Shown one piece after another: positions 58,225-64,000 of a stretch of 64,000 nucleotides of DNA. The stretch is taken from contig NZ_JAUZQF010000037.1 in NCBI RefSeq assembly GCF_030718205.1, forward strand, positions 1 to 64,000, given 5' to 3'. The first letter of the stretch is position 1; each line of letters opens with the position of its first letter. The notes beneath the pieces were generated by a model that was given only the letters and a program-made list of their open reading frames with translations, was not told where the DNA came from and made no database searches. The position numbers and the translations under genes were made by a program. Source of the DNA: Nonomuraea turcica (GTDB lineage Bacteria > Actinomycetota > Actinomycetes > Streptosporangiales > Streptosporangiaceae).

Positions 58225-59844
58225 ATGGCGAAGATCCTGGAGTTCGACGAGGACGCCCGCCGCGCGCTTGAGCGCGGCGTCAACGCCCTCGCGGACGCCG
58301 TCAAGGTAACCCTCGGCCCGCGTGGCCGCAACGTCGTCATCGACAAGAAGTTCGGTGCGCCGACGATCACGAACGATGGTGTGACCATCGCTCGTGAGAT
58401 CGAGCTGGAGGAGCGCTACGAAAACCTCGGCGCCCAGCTCGCCAAGGAAGTGGCGACCAAGACCAACGACATCGCGGGTGACGGCACCACCACCGCGACC
58501 GTCCTGGCCCAGGCCATGGTCCGCGAGGGCCTGCGCAACGTCGCCGCCGGCGCCTCGCCGCTGTCGCTCAAGCGCGGCATCGACAAGGCCGCCAAGGAGA
58601 TCAGCGACAAGCTGCTCGCCAGCGCCCGCCCGGTCGAGGACAAGAAGGAGATCGCGAATGTCGCCACGATCTCCGCTCAGGACGCACAGATCGGCGACCT
58701 GATCGCCGAGGCGTTCGACAAGGTGGGCAAGGACGGTGTGCTCACCGTCGAAGAGTCCAACGCCATGGGCATGGAGCTCGAGTTCACCGAGGGCATGCAG
58801 TTCGACAAGGGCTACCTGTCGGCCTACATGGTGACCGACCCCGAGCGGATGGAGTCCGTCCTGGAGGACGCCTACATCCTGCTCACCCAGAGCAAGATCT
58901 CCTCCATCGCGGACTTCCTGCCGCTGCTGGAGAAGATCGCCCAGACGAAGAAGCCGCTGCTCGTGGTGGCCGAGGACGTCGAGGGCGAGGCCCTGGCCGT
59001 CCTGGTTACCAACAAGATCCGCGGCACGTTCACCTCCGTGGGCGTCAAGGCCCCCGGCTTCGGCGACCGCCGCAAGGCGATGCTGCAGGACATGGCCATC
59101 CTCACCGGCGGCCAGGTCGTCAGCGAGGAGGTCGGCCTCAAGCTGGAGCACGTCGGTCTCGAGGTGCTCGGCCAGGCCCGCCGCATCGTGGTCACCAAGG
59201 ACGCCACGACCATCGTCGACGGCGCCGGTGACCAGCAGGCCATCGAGGACCGCGTCAAGGAGATCAGGCTCGCCATCGAGCAGTCCGACTCCGACTGGGA
59301 CCGCGAGAAGCTGCAGGAGCGTCTGGCCAAGCTCGCCGGCGGTGTGTGCGTGCTGCGTGTCGGCGCCGCCACCGAGGTCGAGCTCAAGGAGAAGAAGCAC
59401 CGCCTCGAGGACGCGATCTCCGCGACGCGCGCGGCGATCGAGGAGGGCATCGTCTCCGGCGGTGGCTCCGCGCTCATCCACGTCTCCAAGGACCTCGACG
59501 ACCTCGGTCTGTCGGGCGACGAGGCCACGGGTGTCGGCGTGGTCCGGCGCGCGCTTGTCGAGCCGGCCCGCTGGATCGCCGAGAACGCCGGTCTCGAGGG
59601 CTACGTGGTCACCCACAAGATTGCCGAGCTGCAGCCTGGTCACGGCCTCAACGCCGCGACCGGCGAATACGGCAACCTGCTCGACCAGGGCGTCATCGAC
59701 CCGGTGAAGGTCACGCGGTCGGCCGTGCAGAACGCGGCTTCCATCGCGGGCATGCTGCTCACCACCGAGGTGCTCGTGGTGGACAAGCCCGAGGAGGAGG
59801 CCCCGGCCGCCGGCCAGGGCCACGGTCACGGCCACGGCCACTGA
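58225..59844 (+). CDS. groEL1: Chaperonin GroEL with His-rich tail (GroEL1-like)
   Basis: 60 kDa chaperonin, 539 residues. ATP-binding GDGTTTATVLAQAMVREGLR, KVTLGPRGRNVVIDKKFG and the apical and intermediate domains are complete. The C-terminus is GQGHGHGHGH rather than the Gly-Met tail, the form of actinobacterial groES-linked GroEL1. It follows groES by 72 bases, which contain an agccccgg/ccggggct stem (58166-58197). A second GroEL without a groES partner is expected elsewhere but not here. Confidence 0.97.
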   Translation: MAKILEFDEDARRALERGVNALADAVKVTLGPRGRNVVIDKKFGAPTITNDGVTIAREIELEERYENLGAQLAKEVATKTNDIAGDGTTTATVLAQAMVREGLRNVAAGASPLSLKRGIDKAAKEISDKLLASARPVEDKKEIANVATISAQDAQIGDLIAEAFDKVGKDGVLTVEESNAMGMELEFTEGMQFDKGYLSAYMVTDPERMESVLEDAYILLTQSKISSIADFLPLLEKIAQTKKPLLVVAEDVEGEALAVLVTNKIRGTFTSVGVKAPGFGDRRKAMLQDMAILTGGQVVSEEVGLKLEHVGLEVLGQARRIVVTKDATTIVDGAGDQQAIEDRVKEIRLAIEQSDSDWDREKLQERLAKLAGGVCVLRVGAATEVELKEKKHRLEDAISATRAAIEEGIVSGGGSALIHVSKDLDDLGLSGDEATGVGVVRRALVEPARWIAENAGLEGYVVTHKIAELQPGHGLNAATGEYGNLLDQGVIDPVKVTRSAVQNAASIAGMLLTTEVLVVDKPEEEAPAAGQGHGHGHGH

Positions 59845-59854
59845 CCCGTCCGTC

Positions 59855-59902
59855 CGTCGTACGGCCCGCGTCCCATGCGCATGGGACGCGGGCCGTACGA
59901 CG
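59855..59902. terminator. Perfect 48-base palindrome between groEL and the sigma gene
   Basis: Arms 59855-59878 and 59879-59902 are exact reverse complements over 24 bases each. It sits 10 bases after the groEL stop and 2 bases before the stop codon of the convergent sigma gene, so it is probably a bidirectional terminator. No T-run. Confidence 0.85.
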
Positions 59903-59904
59903 TT

Positions 59905-61149
59905 CTACCGGAGCTCCGCGAGGCGTCCGGTCAGGAACTCCCGCTCGGCCTCGTTCGTGGTGAGCTCCAGTGCCTTCCGGTACGCGGCCGACGCCTCCTC
60001 GGCGCGGCCGAGCTCGCGCAGCAGGTCCGCCTTGATCGCGGGCAGATACTGGTATCCCGCGAGGCGGGTGTCCTTCTCCAGCTCCTCCACCTCGGCGAGA
60101 GCCTGCGCCGGGCCGCAGACGCGGGCCAGGGCCACCGTGCGGTTCAGCGCCACCACCGGGGACGGCCATACCTTCAGCAGCTCGTCGTACAAGGTCACGA
60201 TCTGCGGCCAGTCCGTCCGGTCGTAGGCCGGCGCCTCGGCGTACAGGGACGCGATCGCGGCCTGCAACACATAACGCCCCGGCTGCCCGCCGCGCAGGCC
60301 GCCCACGATCAGCTCGTGCGCCTCGGCGATCGCGGTTCGGTCCCATCGCGACCGATCCTGCTCCTCCAGCCGCAGCAACCGGCCGCGGGAGTCCACCCTG
60401 GTGGCCCGCCGGGCGTCGGTGACCAGCAGCAGGGCGAGCAGCCCCCACACCTCCCGCTCGTCGGGCATCAACTCGCGCAGCATGCGCGCGAGGTGCAGCG
60501 CCTGGTCCATCAGGTCCGTACGCAGGAGCGACGCACCCGACGGCGCGGTGTACCCGGTGGTGAAGAGCAGATGGATCACACCGAGCACCCCGCGCAGCCG
60601 GTCGGGCAACGCCGCCGCGCCCGGCACCCGGTACGGGATCCTGGCGACCGAGATCTTCTTCTTCGCCCGGGTCAGCCGGGCGGCCATCGTCGTCTCCGGC
60701 ACCAGGAACGCGCGGGCGATGTCCCCGGTGGACACCCCGCACACCAGCCTGAGGGTGAGCGCCAGCTGCGCCTCTTGCGCCAGCGCCGGGTGGCAGCACA
60801 TGAAGACCAGGCGCAGACGCTCGTCCGGCACCGCGTCCTCGGGTCCGTTCATGTCGTCCTCGTCCGCCGGCTCCTCCGGCTCGGGCTCGATCAGCAGCGG
60901 CAGCTTCGAGCGGAACACCCGCTCGCGCCGCACCGCGTCCATGGCGCGGCGCCTGGCCGTGGTGGTGAGCCAGGCCGCCGGGTTGTCGGGGATGCCGTCG
61001 CGCGCCCAGCCGGTCAGCGCCGCGGCGTACGCTTCCTGCACGCACTCCTCGGCCAGGTCCAGGTCCCCGGCCACGCGCGCCGTGGAAGCGAGGACCAGGG
61101 CCCACCGGCGGCGGTGCGCGTCCGCGACCGCCGCTTCGACGTCCGTCAT
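59905..61149 (-). CDS. ECF42-type sigma factor with C-terminal DUF6596/TPR-like domain
   Basis: 414 residues. Regions 2 (VAGDLDLAEECVQEAYAAAL) and 4 (ISTGDIARAF-like GVSTGDIARAFLVPETTMAA) form a standard ECF core in the first 180 residues; a further 230-residue helical extension is typical of ECF42 (DUF6596). ATG 61149; overlaps the DGPF gene by four bases. No anti-sigma factor adjacent; in ECF42 the C-terminal domain is thought to control activity. Target likely its own operon, from the promoter upstream. Confidence 0.9.
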   Translation of the reverse strand: MTDVEAAVADAHRRRWALVLASTARVAGDLDLAEECVQEAYAAALTGWARDGIPDNPAAWLTTTARRRAMDAVRRERVFRSKLPLLIEPEPEEPADEDDMNGPEDAVPDERLRLVFMCCHPALAQEAQLALTLRLVCGVSTGDIARAFLVPETTMAARLTRAKKKISVARIPYRVPGAAALPDRLRGVLGVIHLLFTTGYTAPSGASLLRTDLMDQALHLARMLRELMPDEREVWGLLALLLVTDARRATRVDSRGRLLRLEEQDRSRWDRTAIAEAHELIVGGLRGGQPGRYVLQAAIASLYAEAPAYDRTDWPQIVTLYDELLKVWPSPVVALNRTVALARVCGPAQALAEVEELEKDTRLAGYQYLPAIKADLLRELGRAEEASAAYRKALELTTNEAEREFLTGRLAELR

Positions 61150-61484
61150 CCCCTGACGAACCCGCTCGCCACGGGCCGCACCTCGACGCCGCCGCCCAGC
61201 TGGGTGATGGGATTGCGGCGGGCCATTTCCAGGGCGGCGTCCAGGTCGGGGGCCTCGATGACGCAGATCCCGGCGACGACCTCCTTGGCATCGACGAAAG
61301 GCCCGTCCGTGACGGCGTCGCCGCGGATGGAGGTGGCGGTGGTGCTGGGCTGGAGCGCGAACGCCGTGAGCATGGCGTCACCCAGCTCGTCGGCGTGCCG
61401 CTGGTGCGCCTCGCGCTGCTCGGGGGTCAGATCGTCGGCATCGGCGGGGGCCGTTGCGTACAGGAGGATCGCGTACTGGGCCAC
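61146..61484 (-). CDS. YCII/DGPF-family protein
   Basis: 112 residues. DGPFVDAKEVVAGICVIEAP contains the DGPF motif near residues 60-63. GTG 61484 with aaggaag upstream gives (M)AQYAILLYATAPAD. Translationally coupled to the ECF42 sigma gene. DGPF proteins accompany ECF42 sigma factors in actinobacteria; their biochemical role is unknown. Confidence 0.92.
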   Translation of the reverse strand: MAQYAILLYATAPADADDLTPEQREAHQRHADELGDAMLTAFALQPSTTATSIRGDAVTDGPFVDAKEVVAGICVIEAPDLDAALEMARRNPITQLGGGVEVRPVASGFVRG

Positions 61485-61526
61485 GGGGTCTTCCTTTCAG
61501 TGGTGGACTTCGTACCTACACCCTTA

Positions 61527-61553
61527 TGTCGGACGGCCGGCCGGAATTCGACA
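61527..61553 (-). promoter_or_regulatory. Candidate ECF42-type promoter of the DGPF/sigma operon
   Basis: On the minus strand, TGTCGA (61553-61548) and CGACA (61531-61527) are separated by 16 bases, about 43 bases before the DGPF start. As I recall, ECF42 promoters have a TGTCGA -35 and a CGA-type -10, so the operon may be autoregulated. Confidence 0.6.
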
Positions 61554-61752
61554 GCTCTGTGCCGAAGAGATTGTCGATGACGTACCGCCGGCGCCCGTCC
61601 GGACCGACCTCGTCCTGTCCGGGTCTGCTGGCCCATCTTGCCGAAGCGGGCGTCGTGGATCGGCGCCGGGTGCCCGGCTGCCGCCGCTGTAGCCGCGTCG
61701 CCGAGCGCAACTCGTACGCTGGTCGCGAGCCGAACGTGAGGAGGGGCGCACG

Positions 61753-62346
61753 ATGCAGTACCGGCGGGCGGTCGAGAGGGTGCGGATGCTCGCCGAGGCG
61801 TGTGACCAGACCAGACGGGTGCCGGCGGCGCAGCCGTTCCTGCGCGAGGCATACGTCTTCGGTGACCTGCTGGAGGGCGCCGATCCCATTGATCACATCG
61901 AGGCCGTCTTCGTGCTGAACCTGCCGCCGGAGGAAGTGACCTGGGGCTCTCAACCGCCCGGCACCGCGTGGCTGGTGGACTTCCTGCGGCTGGACCAGGG
62001 CGGCATCGCCTCCTACTGGCGGTCTTTCCGGGATCCGGTGTGGAACCACGTCATTCGGGGGCCGGTCCGGTTCTGGTCGCTGGACGGGCCCGACAGGGGT
62101 GTGCTCGACGCGCTGGGCGAGCGGCGCTTCGATCGGCTGCGCCGGGTGACGGCCGGCGCCGAGGAGGAGCGGACGCAGGTCGCCGGCGAGCTCGAAGCGG
62201 CTCTCGAGCACCTGCGTGCCGTGCATCGCTCGTACTGGGAGCGGCAGTGGCGGCGAGAGCACCGGGGGATCGGCCGGTATCCGGAGCATCACCTGTGGGA
62301 GGCCGTTCAGGGGTATCTGGAGTTGCTCGACGCCCGCGATGAATGA
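61753..62346 (+). CDS. Conserved hypothetical protein
   Basis: 197 residues, soluble, no signal peptide. Start ATG with gtgaggagg upstream. Features: EGADPIDHIEAVFVLNLPPE, TAWLVDFLRLDQGGIASYW, then a helical, Arg/Glu-rich region. I recall similar proteins in actinobacteria but no firm function. Convergent with the next gene, four bases apart; 268 bases upstream from the DGPF gene are without a gene except the ECF42 promoter. Confidence 0.8.
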   Translation: MQYRRAVERVRMLAEACDQTRRVPAAQPFLREAYVFGDLLEGADPIDHIEAVFVLNLPPEEVTWGSQPPGTAWLVDFLRLDQGGIASYWRSFRDPVWNHVIRGPVRFWSLDGPDRGVLDALGERRFDRLRRVTAGAEEERTQVAGELEAALEHLRAVHRSYWERQWRREHRGIGRYPEHHLWEAVQGYLELLDARDE

Positions 62347-62350
62347 TCCT

Positions 62351-62767
62351 TTATAGGGCGGCCACCCCGGCGCTGCGCCGGATCGGGCAGGGATGGGCAG
62401 CGTGCCGGTTCGGGCAGCAGATCATGCCGATGGTGGCGAACCGGCCACCCTGCAGCCATTCGCCCCACTGCACGTCCACACCGCGCGGCAGCAGGTCCCT
62501 GGCGCCGGCCAGCCGATCCTCCAAGGGGATGCGGTCGGGGACGAGGAGCGCGTCGCCTATGTCGCCGTACGCGGCCGCGAGCCAGTCGACCGCCGCCTCG
62601 ACGTCGTCGAAGCTGGCCGCGATCCGCGAGGCGGGCTTGGCCAGCCAATCGCCCGTCCGCATCGGGGGCAGGGCGGACGCCCGGAAGTCGGGCGAATCCG
62701 GCCGCCGCTCGGCCTCGTTGTCGCGATCGGCGCCGGCACCCGTCCACTGGTAGGCGTGCCAATGCAT
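62351..62767 (-). CDS. Hypothetical protein
   Basis: 138 residues from ATG 62767 (MHWHAYQWTGAGADRDNEAE); a longer reading from 62899 adds 44 residues with no binding site. Trp-rich start; ends RRSAGVAAL. It contains FDDVEAAVDWLAAAYGDI and LLVPDRIPLEDRLAGARDLL. Soluble, two Cys near the end (ICCPN). Function not recognised. Confidence 0.6.
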   Translation of the reverse strand: MHWHAYQWTGAGADRDNEAERRPDSPDFRASALPPMRTGDWLAKPASRIAASFDDVEAAVDWLAAAYGDIGDALLVPDRIPLEDRLAGARDLLPRGVDVQWGEWLQGGRFATIGMICCPNRHAAHPCPIRRSAGVAAL

Positions 62768-63092
62768 GACGATCCGCGCCTCCCGTAGAGCGCTGAGGGG
62801 CCTCTCCCTCCTGGTGATTCCCGCCGCGCAGCGCGGCACGCGGGCGGGCGCCGAACCCTCATCGCCGAGTCCTTCGCGCGGGGTGACCTGGCCGGACATG
62901 GGGAGAAGTGGGGGGAAAAGGTGGATTAATGGAGTAAACCGGCAGTGGGTGATAAGCGTCTATGGTCTGACAATTGTCGCGCATTTCGGGTTGTGGAGTG
63001 AAATATTATGTCGAGCAATAAAGCCTTAGTGTGGCCGATTGATTACTGCTCGTTATCGTCGCTTCAATGTGACCAATCCGTAGCCGTTCGCC
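62768..63092. other. Intergenic stretch before the SigD-like gene
   Basis: No gene supported. It is more AT-rich than its surroundings. A perfect ten-base palindrome GACAATTGTC lies at 62969-62978 and a TATTAT hexamer at 63004-63009; no matching -35 at 16-18 bases from it was found. It probably holds the sigma gene promoter. Confidence 0.4.
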
Positions 63093-63758
63093 ATGACGAC
63101 ATGCAGGATCAACGCGGGCATCATGCCTATCGTGAGCGAGGGAAGCGTCGCCGACGCCAAAATTGGGGTAAGGCTCGCGTCGAGACTTCCGGCACGGACG
63201 GATGACTCCGACCTTAGGGAACTGACGAGCCTCGCCGTGCAGGGAGATCGCAGTGCGATCGAATCTCTGCTCGGTGAGTTGCGTCCGATGGTGGTGCGGT
63301 ATTGCCGCGCCAGGCTGGGCAGGGTTTCAGGGCAATATCACATTGCCGATGACGTTGCTCAGGAGGTGTGCATCGCGGTGTTGTCCGCGCTGCCGCGGTA
63401 CCGGGACATGGGGCGGCCCTTCGCGTCCTTTGTGTTCGGGATCGCCTCGCACAAGGTGGCAGATGCACTGCGGAGTTCGGTGCGGTCGGCCGTGCCGACC
63501 CAGGATCTGCCGGACGGCCCGGACGACGGGCCGGGACCCGAGGAGACCGTGGTCCGCTACATCGAGGTCGAGCACGCGCGCAGGCTGCTGGCCCGGCTGC
63601 CCGAGAACCAGCGGGAATTGTTGCTCATGCGAGTGGTCTCAGGGCTGTCCGCGGAGGAGACCGGTAATGTACTCGGTATGTCACCAGGTGCGGTCCGCGT
63701 CGCCCAGCATCGGGCGTTGGCCAGGTTGCGGCAGATGGCCGAACTGGAGTCGGCTTGA
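63093..63758 (+). CDS. Sigma-70 family ECF-like sigma factor, SigD-like
   Basis: 221 residues from ATG 63093; ATG 63123 (MPIVSEGSVADAKIG) is an alternative because neither has a strong binding site. Region 2 core runs around HIADDVAQEVCIAV and RPFASFVFGIASHKVADAL; region 4 around LPENQRELLLMRVVSG and LGMSPGAVRVAQHRALARLR. Lying downstream of groES-groEL1 with other genes between resembles the M. tuberculosis sigD locus (Rv3414c). The next frame, overlapping by four bases, may be the anti-sigma gene. SigD/ShbA-type function is inferred. Confidence 0.88.
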   Translation: MTTCRINAGIMPIVSEGSVADAKIGVRLASRLPARTDDSDLRELTSLAVQGDRSAIESLLGELRPMVVRYCRARLGRVSGQYHIADDVAQEVCIAVLSALPRYRDMGRPFASFVFGIASHKVADALRSSVRSAVPTQDLPDGPDDGPGPEETVVRYIEVEHARRLLARLPENQRELLLMRVVSGLSAEETGNVLGMSPGAVRVAQHRALARLRQMAELESA

Positions 63759-64000
63759 CGCCAGAGGAGGAGACCGACGCACTGCTCGAAGCGCTCGGCC
63801 GTGGAGAGGACCCTCAGAGGGTCCGTCAGAGCATGCTCCACCGAGGCTCGGTCCACCACGGCGATCCGGCTGTGCGGTTGCTGGCCGCTCTCGTCACAGA
63901 TGTGCTTGACGGTGACGAGGGTGATCTCCGGCGTTCCTCCGTGTTCGGGGGTGGCGGGTTGGGCTCGTCCGTGATCGGTGACGGTGACCGAGCCGGCACA
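63755..64000 (+). CDS. Probable anti-sigma factor, start only, cut by window end
   Basis: A TTG at 63755 overlaps the sigma-factor stop as TTGA, and the frame is open for 82 codons to the window edge. It translates as an acidic helical sequence with TPEEETDALLEALGRGED and DPAVRLLAALVTDVLDGDE, similar in character to the sigma-binding N-terminus of RsdA-like anti-SigD proteins. An ATG at 63833 is an alternative start. Inferred from context; the membrane helix that would settle it lies outside the window. Confidence 0.55.
   Translation, partial: MTPEEETDALLEALGRGEDPQRVRQSMLHRGSVHHGDPAVRLLAALVTDVLDGDEGDLRRSSVFGGGGLGSSVIGDGDRAGT

Noticed and set aside
59855..59902. Palindrome considered as an insertion-sequence end
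   Set aside because: No transposase, no second copy and no target duplication; location between convergent stops explains it as a terminator.

Overview
The window is a 64 kb stretch of a high-GC actinobacterial chromosome. Supporting signs are strong GC bias at third codon positions, many GTG and a few TTG starts, zinc-ribbon (C+) forms of S14 and L36, a Zn-lid adenylate kinase, a CIRCE-controlled groESL, a class E/F-type sortase and an ECF42/DGPF sigma pair. Gene content and protein sequences resemble Streptosporangiales (Nonomuraea/Streptosporangium-like). That placement is inferred from memory of protein sequences, not from a search.

Region 1 (1-11.7 kb): the 3' three quarters of rpoB, complete rpoC, a repeat-rich gap with a clear sigma-70-type promoter, then the str operon rpsL-rpsG-fusA-tuf. 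Region 2 (11.7-25.2 kb): a long S10 leader followed by the merged S10-spc cluster rpsJ-rplC-rplD-rplW-rplB-rpsS-rplV-rpsC-rplP-rpmC-rpsQ-rplN-rplX-rplE-rpsN-rpsH-rplF-rplR-rpsE-rpmD-rplO-secY-adk-map, ending in a DUF1707 membrane protein. Region 3 (25.2-30.9 kb): a small secreted aromatic-rich protein of unknown function, then the alpha cluster infA-rpmJ-rpsM-rpsK-rpsD-rpoA-rplQ and truA. GC-rich hairpins punctuate nearly every non-overlapping junction of the ribosomal clusters.

Region 4 (30.8-34.9 kb, minus strand) is the least ordinary part: two tandem paralogous membrane-anchored proteins of unknown function with long low-complexity N-termini and a shared two-cysteine outer domain, followed upstream by a CAP-domain protein. 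Region 5 (35-37.6 kb): rplM-rpsI-glmM from a good promoter, closed by a perfect intrinsic terminator. Region 6 (37.6-43 kb, minus): two ABC ATPase/permease pairs in one operon, a DUF389 membrane protein and coaA. Region 7 (43-52.8 kb): a Tat-exported PhoX-like protein, acpS, an NAD(P)H-hydrate repair enzyme, alr, an alpha/beta hydrolase, tsaE, a lipoprotein plus sortase pair, and tsaB-rimI-tsaD. The t6A genes tsaE, tsaB and tsaD lie together but are split by the lipoprotein/sortase pair.

Region 8 (52.8-64 kb): a 637-residue coiled-coil protein built of 11-residue and then 7-residue repeats, a SAM methyltransferase, a MarR repressor divergent from a NAD-dependent epimerase with shared palindromic operators, groES-groEL1 under CIRCE, an ECF42 sigma factor with its DGPF/YCII partner and a matching candidate promoter, two small unknown genes, and a SigD-like sigma factor followed by the start of a probable anti-sigma gene cut by the window edge.

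No rRNA, tRNA, CRISPR array, insertion sequence or prophage was seen. The window is mostly core genome. The candidates for undescribed biology are the paralogous envelope proteins at 30.8-34.1 kb, the hendecad coiled-coil protein at 52.9-54.8 kb, and the secreted Tyr/Trp-rich protein at 25.3 kb.
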